From: QANA01 sp963665505 | Lineage (GTDB): Bacteria; Bacillota; Clostridia; Christensenellales; Christensenellaceae | Length of the DNA stretch: 64,000 nt | Direction of reading: 5' to 3' | NCBI GenBank assembly: GCA_963665505.1 | Contig: OY762275.1 | Coordinates: 1 to 64,000 of the forward strand | Shown: positions 16,790-25,921 of the stretch, in pieces | Position numbering within the stretch: the first letter of the stretch is position 1 | Layout: each line of letters opens with the position of its first letter | Translations under genes and position numbers: made by a program | Notes under the pieces: generated by a model | What the model saw: only the letters and a program-made list of their open reading frames with translations | What the model was told of the DNA's origin: nothing | The model's database searches: none

Positions 16790-18382
16790 CTATGAATGCA
16801 GGACTTCCATTGCCTCGTCCCGATAACAGTCCATAAGATACGGAACCTTGGTAACTTTCACACATTCCTCGGTAAGGGACATCAGGTCCTTCCGGGAGAT
16901 AACGTCCACACGGAAGCAGCGGGCGCCTGCCATAAGCTGCTGCAACCCGACCCTGATCTTATCGGAATAGCTGTAGACACCAACAGCACCTAACGGGATA
17001 TTCTTGATCTCTTTGGCGCCGACCAGCTTTCTGACCTGCTCATAGCAAACAAAAATCTCTTCCGGTGTGGAACCAAATTGGCTTACCGTCTTGGGCAGGT
17101 CGTCATCCTTCAGCCACTGCGCAATGTTTTTGCCGACCATGCCGGGGATCATCAACGCACGCCCCATGCAGATCGCCTTGACAAACGGTGCGCCCAATGC
17201 CAGTCCTTTGAACACGCCGTCCTCCGAACTGAACCCGCCGGCAAATGCCAGATCAGGCACTCTTTCTCCCTTTGCCGCCAGTATGGAAGCAAATTCATAC
17301 GCCGCAGAATGCAGATACAGGGAAGGGACTCCCCATTCTTCCATCATCCGCCAAGGGCTCATGCCGGTGCCGCCGGAAGCGCCGTCTATCGTCAGCAAGT
17401 CGATCTTGGCTTCGGAAGCCCATTTGATCGCCATCGCCAGTTCCCGCAGGCTGTATGCGCCAGTCTTGAGCGTGATCCGCTTGAACCCAAGCTTGCGCAG
17501 GCGTTCCACTTCCGCGAGAAAACTCTCCTTACTCACAAAACCAAGCCGGCTATGGCGCTCAAACTCTTTGATGGCACCGTTCTTGTACGTCGCCTGGTTG
17601 ACGGGGCTGGACGGGTCGGGCGTGACAATATAGCCGCGCTTTTGCAATTCCAAAGCTCTTTTAAGAGAACCAACCTTGATCTCTCCGCCGATGCACTTCG
17701 CTCCTTGCCCCCATTTCAGTTCGATCGTATCGATCCCGTGTTTATCAATGATGTATTCGGCTACGCCCAAACGCGTATCCTCTACGTTCATCTGGATCAG
17801 GATCTCGCCTTTCCCTCTGTAATACCTGCGGTACACTTCGATCCGCCTATCCATATCCGGCGCTTTTTGGACTTTATGATTCTTGTCCAAAACCAGGCCC
17901 GGATCGATCCCGCAAACATTTTCGCCGCAAACGATCGTTATCCCCGAAATCGCCGCCCCGATCGCGAAATGCTCCCAGTTTTTACGGGCAATCTCGGTCG
18001 AACCAAGCGCACCGGTAAAAATAGGCAGATCCATTTTTACTTTTGTGTCCCATCCATAAGAGGTTTCGGTATTCACCTTGGAAAAAAGTGCCGTGTCCGA
18101 GTTGACCTCGACACCTTCTGGAAAACCTTTCGCACCAAGTGCGTATCCTTGAATGTTCAGATGAGAATAGTCGACGGGGTAGTCCTTATCCCCACCGGCG
18201 GTTATATCGCCGAATGGACCCGGATAGATCAGTTCTCGCCCGCGAAAAGTCGCCTTGAATACTTCACAATTGCCTCTACAACCATCGATACATCTTGAAC
18301 AAATTCCACTGGACGGAACAACGTTCTTGGAACGGTTCACCGATCTGGTCGCATCATTCCCATTTGGTGTTTGCAGATTCAT
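16790..18382 (-). CDS. FMN-binding glutamate synthase-like protein (archaeal-type GltB2 domain)
   Basis: A 530-residue protein with a short N-terminal cysteine cluster (CSRCIDGCRGNC, about residues 28-39) and a complete glutamate-synthase FMN barrel (NVEDTRLGVAEYII, ELKWGQGAKCIGGEIK, LLTIDGASGGTGMSPW, LAFAGGFSSEDGVFKGLALG). It lacks the class II glutaminase domain of GltB, as in stand-alone archaeal-type glutamate synthase homologues found widely in Clostridia. The reaction may be glutamate synthesis with ammonia or an associated glutaminase, but that is not shown here. Transcribed alone, with AAAGGAG before ATG and a terminator after it. Confidence 0.82.
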   Translation of the reverse strand: MNLQTPNGNDATRSVNRSKNVVPSSGICSRCIDGCRGNCEVFKATFRGRELIYPGPFGDITAGGDKDYPVDYSHLNIQGYALGAKGFPEGVEVNSDTALFSKVNTETSYGWDTKVKMDLPIFTGALGSTEIARKNWEHFAIGAAISGITIVCGENVCGIDPGLVLDKNHKVQKAPDMDRRIEVYRRYYRGKGEILIQMNVEDTRLGVAEYIIDKHGIDTIELKWGQGAKCIGGEIKVGSLKRALELQKRGYIVTPDPSSPVNQATYKNGAIKEFERHSRLGFVSKESFLAEVERLRKLGFKRITLKTGAYSLRELAMAIKWASEAKIDLLTIDGASGGTGMSPWRMMEEWGVPSLYLHSAAYEFASILAAKGERVPDLAFAGGFSSEDGVFKGLALGAPFVKAICMGRALMIPGMVGKNIAQWLKDDDLPKTVSQFGSTPEEIFVCYEQVRKLVGAKEIKNIPLGAVGVYSYSDKIRVGLQQLMAGARCFRVDVISRKDLMSLTEECVKVTKVPYLMDCYRDEAMEVLHS

Positions 18383-18484
18383 CTTTTTTCTCCTTTGTTT
18401 TAGTAGTAGTTTAGTCCCTGATACTATATAAATTTTAACAGTTTCTATGTAAATTTCAATATATATACATATAGTTTTAGTGAT

Positions 18485-19267
18485 TTATGTCCGTATCAGA
18501 CGTTTGCCGCACCGCAATATCCCTTCATAAGGAGAACTCGCATCAAATACATTTTTGTACGTACACATCCAGGCGGGGAGATAGCCGCTGCGGTATGCAA
18601 CGATCTGTGAAGGGATATTTGAGGATGCCGTGCCGTAATAAGGCAAGACTCCCCGCTCCAAGATCCACGGGGTCAGATTGTTCACCAAACAGGAAGCCAG
18701 CCCCCGGTCTCGGAAGGCGGGCAAAACATCGATGCCTATCTGCCACATCGTTTTACAATCCGCAGAGGCGCCGGCCACCGCGACGATTTTCTCCGCCTGC
18801 ATCGCGCAGAGTGCAACCACATCCGGGCGAAGCACATTCTCATCATATTGGATGGCGTTTTCAAAACCCGGCTGTGTATACAAGGCATGGATTTCCCCGC
18901 CCGTTTTAAAATGCAGCGTAAAACCGGCCGGGCAAGGTAATTTTCGGATGGTTTTCGTATCCGGAAGATAATACAGGCTATGCCCCCATACAAAAGGTGC
19001 GGCAAAGATGTCCTCCCTCGTCCTGTTTTGCAAAACCGAACGAACGGCGGATAAAATATCCGCATCGGCCGAAACAACGACCCCTCTGCCCATCGTGGCA
19101 ATCTCCAAAAAGGGCGTCTGCCGTTTGAACATCCGTCGGCCTTCCCTGAGGGCCGCCGGACAGAATAGAATGCCCTCCGCGCAGAAATCCTCCGGGCGGC
19201 AGTTCATATCCCGGGCAAGCTGGTTGCGCACAATCGCAAGCAGATCCTCTTTTGCAAGCCATTCCAT
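18485..19267 (-). CDS. GNAT family N-acetyltransferase
   Basis: A 260-residue protein whose C-terminal third has the GNAT acetyl-CoA loop VLPAFRDRGLASCLV preceded by a beta strand (WQIGIDV). The N-terminal 140 residues are a separate, poorly conserved domain (KRQTPFLEIATMGRGVVVSA), as in the two-domain GNATs of Firmicutes. Substrate unknown. It lies downstream of the GH4 terminator, with an AAAGGGA site. The 5' leader shares CTTTCCGTTTATAAAACAAC with the leader of the istB remnant near 22050. Confidence 0.75.
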   Translation of the reverse strand: MEWLAKEDLLAIVRNQLARDMNCRPEDFCAEGILFCPAALREGRRMFKRQTPFLEIATMGRGVVVSADADILSAVRSVLQNRTREDIFAAPFVWGHSLYYLPDTKTIRKLPCPAGFTLHFKTGGEIHALYTQPGFENAIQYDENVLRPDVVALCAMQAEKIVAVAGASADCKTMWQIGIDVLPAFRDRGLASCLVNNLTPWILERGVLPYYGTASSNIPSQIVAYRSGYLPAWMCTYKNVFDASSPYEGILRCGKRLIRT

Positions 19268-19312
19268 ATTCGTCCCTTTCCTTTCCGTTTATAAAACAAC
19301 CCAAAAATCATA

Positions 19313-19347
19313 AGAAAGCGGCTAAGCAAGAACTTAACCGCTTCTCT
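19313..19347 (-). terminator. Hairpin after the 6-phospho-beta-glucosidase gene
   Basis: Minus strand GCGGTTAAG, TTCTTG loop, CTTAGCCGC, then TTTCTT. The stem has about nine pairs including one mismatch or wobble, and the T-run is interrupted, so it is a moderate terminator. Confidence 0.55.
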
Positions 19348-19370
19348 TTCAAAATTCCGGCCATTACATT

Positions 19371-20693
19371 TCAAACAGTCGCGGAGAATTGCGGCAAATA
19401 CTTTTTATGCGCTTCCAACATCTCATCCAGCAACTGTCTTGCCACCGTATCGCTGTGGACAAGAGGATTTATCGTCATCGCCAGCAGGGCGGTTCCATAA
19501 TCCCCCGTGACAGCCGCCTCGGCGGCAACGATCTCAAAGGATTTAATGGAAAAAATAAGCCCCTGGCATGCAACCGGAGGGTTCCCTACAGCGATCGGAA
19601 CAGGGCCTTCCTTTGTAATTACGCTGCTCACCTCTACCACCACATCAGAGGGCAGAAAAGGGATTGCGCCGCGGTTGACGGTATTTACATACTGTATATC
19701 CCGTTTATCGTTGTAAATCGAGGCGATCAATTCGCAAGCGGCATCTGAATAATGTGCGCCACCACGAAGTGCAAGCTCCGGGGGTTTGATATCCAAGGTC
19801 TCATCCTGATACTTTTTAAACAGATCCCTTTCTACCTTTTTTACGACTTCAGCTCTGGTGCCCTTTGTGCGCGCGTCTTCCAGCTCTTCCGCAAGCATCT
19901 CTTTTGTCTTGTAATAATATCTGTGGTATGGGCAAGGTATAACGCCAAGCGCCTTTATGAAATCCGGATCCCAAGGAATCGCCGTCACATTCTGCATTGA
20001 GAAATCTTCTTTCGGATGTGCCGTCATTTCCAACGCTTCCTCTGTTCGATCCAGGCCGTCTATGTATACGCGCATACCAAACACCATATGGTTCAACCCG
20101 CCGAAATCTATGCGGATGCGTTCCGCCTCCACATGAAACATTTGGGCAAGAAAAAATTGGATACCTATGGGAACATTGCATAAGCCAATGACCTTCCTAC
20201 GTTTGCTGTAGCGCATGACCGCTTCTGTAACCATACCTGACGGATTTGTGAAGTTGATAAGCCAGGCTTCCGGGCATAACGCATCCATATCCCTGCAAAT
20301 ATCCAATATGACAGGGATCGTTCTGAGCCCCTTGAATAGACCGCCGGGACCATTTGTCTCCTGACCGATCACCCCATACTTCAAAGGAATTTTCTCATCC
20401 AAAATCCGCGCATTTAACTGGCCCACACGAAATTGCGTAATCACAAAATCCGCACCTCCAAGAGCTGCCCTCCGATCAAGCGTAAGGTGCACACTGATGG
20501 GAAGTCCCGCTTTTGCGATCATTCGATTTGTGAGATTTCCCACGATTTCAAGTTTCTCTTTACCTTCTTCGATATCGACTAGCCAAAGTTCACGCACAGG
20601 GAGTTCTTTGTAATGCTTGATTAATCCTTCTACAAGTTCAGGCGTGTAACTTGACCCGCCGCCGATTGTTACAATTTTCAGTTCTTTTTCCAT
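19371..20693 (-). CDS. 6-phospho-beta-glucosidase, GH4
   Basis: About 440 residues. GGGSSYTPELVEGLI is the NAD-binding loop of GH4, CNVPIG holds the metal-binding Cys and GGLNHM the His/Asn pair, and the conserved QETNGPGGLFKGLRTIPV block follows the usual order. GH4 enzymes use NAD+ and Mn2+ in a redox-elimination mechanism on 6-phospho-glucosides. The frame opens at 20711, but that ATG overlaps the GGGAGA ribosome site, so ATG 20693 (MEKELKIVTIGGG) is preferred. It lies 48 nt after the ROK kinase gene, which could supply its phosphorylated substrate. Confidence 0.88.
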   Translation of the reverse strand: MEKELKIVTIGGGSSYTPELVEGLIKHYKELPVRELWLVDIEEGKEKLEIVGNLTNRMIAKAGLPISVHLTLDRRAALGGADFVITQFRVGQLNARILDEKIPLKYGVIGQETNGPGGLFKGLRTIPVILDICRDMDALCPEAWLINFTNPSGMVTEAVMRYSKRRKVIGLCNVPIGIQFFLAQMFHVEAERIRIDFGGLNHMVFGMRVYIDGLDRTEEALEMTAHPKEDFSMQNVTAIPWDPDFIKALGVIPCPYHRYYYKTKEMLAEELEDARTKGTRAEVVKKVERDLFKKYQDETLDIKPPELALRGGAHYSDAACELIASIYNDKRDIQYVNTVNRGAIPFLPSDVVVEVSSVITKEGPVPIAVGNPPVACQGLIFSIKSFEIVAAEAAVTGDYGTALLAMTINPLVHSDTVARQLLDEMLEAHKKYLPQFSATV

Positions 20694-20741
20694 TGTCTCA
20701 CATTCTCCCATTACACATTTACCTGAATTATATGATCCCGC

Positions 20742-21644
20742 TTATGTCTTGCCATATTTTCTGCAGAACGTAAAATATGCGCCAAGCATATTCGCATCAT
20801 TAAAATACTGGCAGTTTACAATTTCGGGCAGAGGCACACCGGGCGAATACCTTTTGTGAATATTTTTTGTTTCTTCCCTCAAAATATGTAGGAACAACGG
20901 CTGCACACTGATTCCTCCACCAATTGCAATTTTTTCCGGATCTATCGTGCACTGCAAATTTATAAGCTGTACTGCCATGATCCTGGAAAAATGGCGTATG
21001 GCTTCCACCGCTTTTCTGTCTCCACGATTTGCGTGTTCAAAGAGCATCTCTCCGTTAATTTCCTTAGGGTCTTCTCCCGTCATGTCCGCATAAATCTTAT
21101 ATAGATGGTGCACCCCACCGACTGTCCCCCACATGGCCGAATCTGCACTCTTATCCACACAGCCCGTATCTATAAAGCTAAACTCACCGGCAAAAAAGTG
21201 ACTGCCTCTCAGAACCTTCTTTTCATGAATAATACTTCCGCCTATGCCTGTGCCGCAGATTACCACCATGGCATCACTGCAATCTTTCAGGCTACCGATC
21301 ATGACCTCTGCCAGCGCTGCGCTTTTTGCATCATTTTCTATCGCAACACGAATATTATTACACCTCTCACTAACGAGCCTTCCCATGTTGACATGGCTGA
21401 TGTAGCTAAGGCTACCGCCCGTATACATATACCCGTTCTCCGCATCCAGAATCCCGGGCATGCTCAGCGCAATCCCATCGATTCTATTTGAAAATTTTTC
21501 GTAAATATTATATATGGTATCGAGAAATACCTCGATACTGTCCATAGGCGTCGGCATCTTGCTGGCTTCCGTAATATGGTCCTGCTTATCGATCAATGCA
21601 TATTTTATAAATGTTCCGCCAACATCAAACACCAGGCACCTCAT
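20742..21644 (-). CDS. ROK family sugar kinase, probable beta-glucoside kinase
   Basis: A 300-residue ROK kinase starting MRCLVFDVGGTFIKYALID (phosphate-1 loop) with VICGTGIGGSII (adenosine/phosphate-2). The CxCGxxGCxE zinc motif of bacterial glucokinase and ROK repressors is missing, as in beta-glucoside kinases (BglK). Directly followed by a GH4 6-phospho-beta-glucosidase: the kinase would phosphorylate cellobiose or other beta-glucosides and the GH4 enzyme hydrolyse them. The open frame extends to 21974, but the upstream part is istB debris; ATG 21644 with GAGGT upstream is the start. Confidence 0.8.
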   Translation of the reverse strand: MRCLVFDVGGTFIKYALIDKQDHITEASKMPTPMDSIEVFLDTIYNIYEKFSNRIDGIALSMPGILDAENGYMYTGGSLSYISHVNMGRLVSERCNNIRVAIENDAKSAALAEVMIGSLKDCSDAMVVICGTGIGGSIIHEKKVLRGSHFFAGEFSFIDTGCVDKSADSAMWGTVGGVHHLYKIYADMTGEDPKEINGEMLFEHANRGDRKAVEAIRHFSRIMAVQLINLQCTIDPEKIAIGGGISVQPLFLHILREETKNIHKRYSPGVPLPEIVNCQYFNDANMLGAYFTFCRKYGKT

Positions 21645-21859
21645 AAAACTTACCTCATGATGCTTATCTCTATTGTTTCTTGTAATTTTACTATCCGGGT
21701 TTTTGTTTGTCAAACAAGGACGTTCGCAAAAGCGTCCCGAAACGGTCAGCTTCTTGCAGCATCTAATTTGCTGTTCATTCGATATGTCTGTGGCTGGTGT
21801 CGGAGACCCAAAACTATAATTTGAGAGCCAGACAAACCCGAACCTGATGCTCACATTAT

Positions 21860-22035
21860 GAACTCCATCTTTTCTCAGCGCGCTAAGGTAGTTATTCGGT
21901 GTTCCCTTACTGTTCTCCTGCCATAGGATATCGGCCAACCGACGCCTCCGTGTAAAACGTGTAAAAGCGGACACGTCGCCCTTCCTGGCAGGCTTTCAAA
22001 GCAAATGCCTTGACAAGATGGGTTTTATCGACCAT
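21860..22035 (-). pseudogene. istB remnant (IS21-family ATPase), frameshifted
   Basis: Read on the minus strand from 22035, the sequence encodes DKTHLVKAFALKACQEGRRV then RFYT, the start of the IS21 helper ATPase IstB with the end of its Walker A (GKTHL). It then continues one frame over as RRLADILWQENSKGTPNNYL SALRK, again IstB. The N-terminal and C-terminal parts are missing and no istA or IS ends are visible. The remaining sequence of the 441-nt gap (21645-22086) holds no recognisable gene; only the leader of the ROK gene lies there. Confidence 0.7.
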
Positions 22036-22086
22036 TTCATACTCTCCCTTTCCGTTTATAAAACAACAGGCACACGGGATTTACGT

Positions 22087-23067
22087 TCAGATCTCGAATG
22101 GATTTGCTTCTCCGTTTTGAAACGCAAGAAAGCTCTTTATTGAATTTTCGACCATATTGGAAACCACTTCTCTTGTGTAAAAAGCGGTATGGGGCGAAAG
22201 GATCACATTGGGGAAAGACTTTAGAAGCGCAAGGCGCCGGTTTTGGATCACCTGCCCGCTCAGATTGAAGAAATACAGGCCCGCTTCGTGCTCTAAAACG
22301 TCTAACGCCGCGGCGCCGACCTTCCCGCTTTCCAACGCGTCGATCAGGGCATCGGTATCCACCAGGTCTCCTCGGGCCGTATTGATGAGCACGACCCCTT
22401 CTTTCATCCGCGCAAAAGACTCTTTGTTGAGCATATGGTAGTTTTGCGGCGTAGCCGGCACATGCAGTGTGAGGATGTCCGATTCTTCCAGCAACCGATC
22501 CCAGTCGGTATATTCCGCGTAGGCTTTTACCTGTTCCTCCTGATGCAAATCGTAGGCGAGTAGGCGGCAACCAAAGCTGCTCAAATGTTTCAAAACGGTC
22601 TGCCCGATCCGCCCCGTACCGATCACACCGACCGTGCAGCGGGAGATATCGCGCCCCATCTTCCCTTTCAGCGAATAATCCTGTAGTTCCGCCCGTTTCA
22701 ATATATGCGTGATCCGGCGGCAGCTCATCAGCATAAGCATGATGGCGTAGTTGGCAACGCTTTCGGGCGGATACGCCACATTGCCGAGCCGGATCCCCAG
22801 GGCATGCGCTTTGGCAACGTCGATATGGTCCGTACCGATCGTGCGCGTAACGATATATCGGATACCCAAAGAATGGAATTTTTCGAGCATCGGCGCGCTC
22901 ATATCGGAGACAATGACGCTGAGCGCATCATACCCCCTGGCAAGTTCTGTGTTTTCCAAATTGGGATAGTCTTTTGTATAATGATAGGTGAACCCGTAGG
23001 CATTGCAAAAACGGTCAAAATATGGTTTTTCATCAAACTCCCGTAAATTGTAGACAAACAGCTTCAT
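22087..23067 (-). CDS. D-lactate dehydrogenase / D-2-hydroxyacid dehydrogenase
   Basis: A 326-residue D-isomer-specific dehydrogenase. VGVIGTGRIGQ near residue 145 is the NAD-binding loop. The catalytic Arg lies in INTARGDLVDTDALI, the Glu in LDVLEHEAG, and the His in LSPHTAFYT. The N-terminus (MKLFVYNLREFDEKPYFDRF) and the HVPATPQNYHML segment resemble fermentative D-lactate dehydrogenases and VanH. It reduces pyruvate to D-lactate using NADH. Monocistronic, with AGGAGGG upstream. VanH itself would sit in a van operon, which is absent here. Confidence 0.85.
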   Translation of the reverse strand: MKLFVYNLREFDEKPYFDRFCNAYGFTYHYTKDYPNLENTELARGYDALSVIVSDMSAPMLEKFHSLGIRYIVTRTIGTDHIDVAKAHALGIRLGNVAYPPESVANYAIMLMLMSCRRITHILKRAELQDYSLKGKMGRDISRCTVGVIGTGRIGQTVLKHLSSFGCRLLAYDLHQEEQVKAYAEYTDWDRLLEESDILTLHVPATPQNYHMLNKESFARMKEGVVLINTARGDLVDTDALIDALESGKVGAAALDVLEHEAGLYFFNLSGQVIQNRRLALLKSFPNVILSPHTAFYTREVVSNMVENSIKSFLAFQNGEANPFEI

Positions 23068-23211
23068 CTAAAATCTTCCCTCCTGATAAATTTAAATTGA
23101 AAAAACAAAAAAGCGTATGCACAGCTATATACTCCAGTAACATGATACTGGGCTTGCAAAATAAGGTCAAGTGTTACATGTCCATTGAGAATTTTTTCAA
23201 ATAAAATGGCC

Positions 23212-23240
23212 CCTGCCTCATAGAAGGCGGGGGCCATTTG
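23212..23240 (-). terminator. Terminator of metE
   Basis: Minus strand AATGGCCCCCGCCT pairs with AGGCAGGGGCCATT, followed by TTATTTG; a 14-bp stem with one mismatch and a short loop, 28 nt beyond the metE stop. Confidence 0.8.
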
Positions 23241-23267
23241 CCATAGAATTCCGGCTTTATGTTTCCA

Positions 23268-25559
23268 TCAGGATACGGAAGTCTCCTTTAACTGTTGACG
23301 GACTTCTTTCGCCGCCGCAACAAGATTTTTCAAACTCGCTACGGCCTCTTTCCTCCCTCTGGTTTTCAGACCGCAGTCCGGGTTGATCCAAAGCTTCTCT
23401 TTGGGGATCTTCTTCAAAATGTTATAAATGCTCTGTTCGATCTCCTGCACGGAGGGGACGCGCGGAGAATGGATATCATAAACGCCCGGGCCGACTTCTG
23501 TCCGGAAATGCATGCGCTGCAGCGTATCCACGATCGACAGATTGGAACGGGCTGCCTCAAACGTGATGACATCCGCATCCATGGCGTCGATTTCCTTAAT
23601 GATCTTTTCAAATTCACTATAACACATATGCGTATGGATCTGCGTTGCCGGTTTGACCGATTGATGCACTAGCCTGAACGCGGCGATCGCCCAATCCAAG
23701 TATTCTTTATGCCAGTCCGTATGCCTTAAGGGCAGTTTTTCTTTAAATGCAGCTTCGTCGATCTGTATGATACGTATACCCGCCGCTTCGAGCGCCAAAA
23801 CTTCGTCCCGTATGGCCAGCGCGATCTGGAAGGCCATTTCCCGCGGTTCGATATCTTCCCGCGAGAAAGACCAGTTGAGTATCGTGACCGGCCCGGTCAG
23901 CATCCCTTTCATCGGTTTCTTTGTAAGGCTCTGCGCATATGTGATATATCCTACCGTGATGGGGTTTGTCCGCTTGACATCTCCCCAGATGATCGGCGGT
24001 TTCACACAACGCGTCCCGTACGATTGTACCCACGCCTTTTGCGTGAACAGGAACCCCTGCAAATTTTCCCCGAAATATTCGACCATATCGTTTCGCTCAA
24101 ATTCTCCATGTACCAGGACATCCAACCCAATCTCTTCCTGCAAGGCAATGCATGCCGCGATCTTTTCCCGGATGTGCTGCGTATACTCCTCGGCCGTCAG
24201 TTTGCCTCTTTTAAATGCTTTGCGGATCCTTTTGACTTCTTTGGTCTGCGGGAAAGAGCCGATGGTCGTTGTCGGCAGGATCGGTAAGTCCAGCGCTGCC
24301 TGCTGCAGCTTTCTTCGCTGTTCTACCGCCGGCTTCCTTACAAACTGTTTCCCCTGCAACGCCGCCACCGCATCTTGCACTTCCTTATCGGCGAATTGTT
24401 CCCTTGCGCGGATCAACGCGACGTTTTCCCTATAGAGTTTATTTTGCGTGTAGTTGGCGGATGCAAACAACTCCTGCAGCACTTGCAATTCATCCAGTTT
24501 TTCCTGCGCGAATGCAAAATGGCATTTATATTTTTTGTCCATCGCCGCCTCATTCCCGAGCGTATAGGGCACATGCAGCAGCGAACAGGAAGTGGAAAGT
24601 ACGATCCTGTCTTTTTCCACATACGATGCCAGCGTTTCCAAAAGCGCAAGCGTTTTTTCATAGTCGTTGCGCCATATGTTCCTGCCATTTACAACACCGG
24701 CAAAAAGTGTTTTATCCTTGGGAAACCCATTGTTGCGAATCAGGGACAGCGTCTGCTTCCCCTCCACAAAATCCAGGCCGAGCCCGTCAAATTGCATGGC
24801 CGCCACATCCCGATAGATATCGCGGATATCTCCGAAGTACGTCTGCAGCAAGACACGCAGCGAACCTTTGGATGGCAATATCGCGCTGTATAGTTCCCTA
24901 AAAAGTTCGATATCTTCCAGGCATAGGTCCGTCACCAGTGCCGGCTCTTCCACCTGCACCCATTGCACACCAAGTGCGCGAAGTTTTGCCAAGATTTCTA
25001 TATAGAGTGCTGCCAACTTCCCGGCAAAGCGTGCCTTCTTCCCCTGGTATCGGGCCAGCTTCAGAAATGTGAACGGCCCGATCAACACCGGCTTTGCTTG
25101 TATCCCGATGGATAACGCTTGCCCGCACATGGTAAACAAATCGTCTCCCGAAAGCCGCAGCTCCATACTGTCTTCCAGAACCGGCACAATATAATGGTAA
25201 TTCGTATTGAACCACTTGCGCATAGGCAGGGCTTTCACATCCCCCTGTTCCCTCTGATATCCTCTTGCCATCGCAAAATAGGTATCAAGCGCTTTCAGCC
25301 CCAGCGCTTTATAGGCCGCCGGGATGGCGCCCAACAGACAAGCGGTATCCAACATCCCGTCATAAAAAGAAAAATCACCGCACGGTACCCAATCGATGTG
25401 TTTTCCCTTGAACATCCGCCATTGGGATAGGCGTAGCTCTTCCGCTTCTTTTCTTAGTTCCGCTTCCGATACCTCTTTACGAAAATACTTTTCCGTAAGG
25501 AATTTGAGTTCTCTTTGGCTACCGATACGCGGGTAACCGATGATCGTGTTTTGCAACAT
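23268..25559 (-). CDS. metE: Cobalamin-independent methionine synthase
   Basis: About 763 residues, full length for MetE. The start MLQNTIIGYPRIGSQRELKF is the conserved N-terminus; the longer frame to 25643 runs into the riboswitch. In the C-terminal half the zinc ligands are visible: THMCYSEF (His, Cys), TFEAARSN (Glu) and NPDCGLKTR (Cys). It transfers a methyl group from 5-methyltetrahydrofolate (polyglutamate) to homocysteine in the cytoplasm. Expression is controlled by the cobalamin riboswitch just upstream, which should switch metE off when B12 is available, implying that a B12-dependent MetH exists elsewhere in the genome. AAGGGAGG lies 7 nt before ATG. Confidence 0.95.
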   Translation of the reverse strand: MLQNTIIGYPRIGSQRELKFLTEKYFRKEVSEAELRKEAEELRLSQWRMFKGKHIDWVPCGDFSFYDGMLDTACLLGAIPAAYKALGLKALDTYFAMARGYQREQGDVKALPMRKWFNTNYHYIVPVLEDSMELRLSGDDLFTMCGQALSIGIQAKPVLIGPFTFLKLARYQGKKARFAGKLAALYIEILAKLRALGVQWVQVEEPALVTDLCLEDIELFRELYSAILPSKGSLRVLLQTYFGDIRDIYRDVAAMQFDGLGLDFVEGKQTLSLIRNNGFPKDKTLFAGVVNGRNIWRNDYEKTLALLETLASYVEKDRIVLSTSCSLLHVPYTLGNEAAMDKKYKCHFAFAQEKLDELQVLQELFASANYTQNKLYRENVALIRAREQFADKEVQDAVAALQGKQFVRKPAVEQRRKLQQAALDLPILPTTTIGSFPQTKEVKRIRKAFKRGKLTAEEYTQHIREKIAACIALQEEIGLDVLVHGEFERNDMVEYFGENLQGFLFTQKAWVQSYGTRCVKPPIIWGDVKRTNPITVGYITYAQSLTKKPMKGMLTGPVTILNWSFSREDIEPREMAFQIALAIRDEVLALEAAGIRIIQIDEAAFKEKLPLRHTDWHKEYLDWAIAAFRLVHQSVKPATQIHTHMCYSEFEKIIKEIDAMDADVITFEAARSNLSIVDTLQRMHFRTEVGPGVYDIHSPRVPSVQEIEQSIYNILKKIPKEKLWINPDCGLKTRGRKEAVASLKNLVAAAKEVRQQLKETSVS

Positions 25560-25635
25560 AGCATTTCCTCCCTTTAGGAGAAAACAGGGTACAAAAAAAT
25601 GCCCTATCTTCCTTCCCCAAGATATTTTATTTACG

Positions 25636-25810
25636 CGCGTCAAGGCAGGTCTCCTGGCTTCTTTTCTTCCTACTTTCTTTCCGCCTTCCCGAACACATCA
25701 GTGGCATATTGGAAAAATTTCGTCCAAGTTACAGTAGTGGGTGCTGCCCCGGATTTTAACCGGATTCCCTATTATCCCAGCGTTTCCACCGGGCACCTTC
25801 ACACGATACG
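25636..25810 (-). ncRNA. Cobalamin (B12) riboswitch upstream of metE
   Basis: On the minus strand the conserved pieces appear in order: GGTGCCCGGTGGAAA, GGGAATCCGGTTAAAATCCG, GGCAGCACCCACTACTGTAA, GCCACTGATG, and the B12-box-containing GCCAGGAGACCTGCC (25644-25658). This is the classic adenosylcobalamin riboswitch layout. The expression platform lies between it and metE; a small CTCC/GGAG pairing next to the ribosome site suggests translational control, but this is weak. Confidence 0.93.
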
Positions 25811-25921
25811 TATTATACAGAGAGGAACCGTCTTCTCCCTCTGTTTTTATGAGTATAACAATCCGCGCAAGCTCTGTCAATGAAAGGGGCTACGGACTGG
25901 CCTTTTTTTGCAAGACGGCAG

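Noticed and set aside
19275..22062. Shared leader sequence CTTTCCGTTTATAAAACAAC as a common promoter
   Set aside because: Only two exact copies, one in front of a pseudogene; better explained by local duplication than by a regulatory element.
22087..23067. vanH (vancomycin resistance dehydrogenase)
   Set aside because: No vanA/vanX-type neighbours; ordinary fermentative D-lactate dehydrogenase is more likely.
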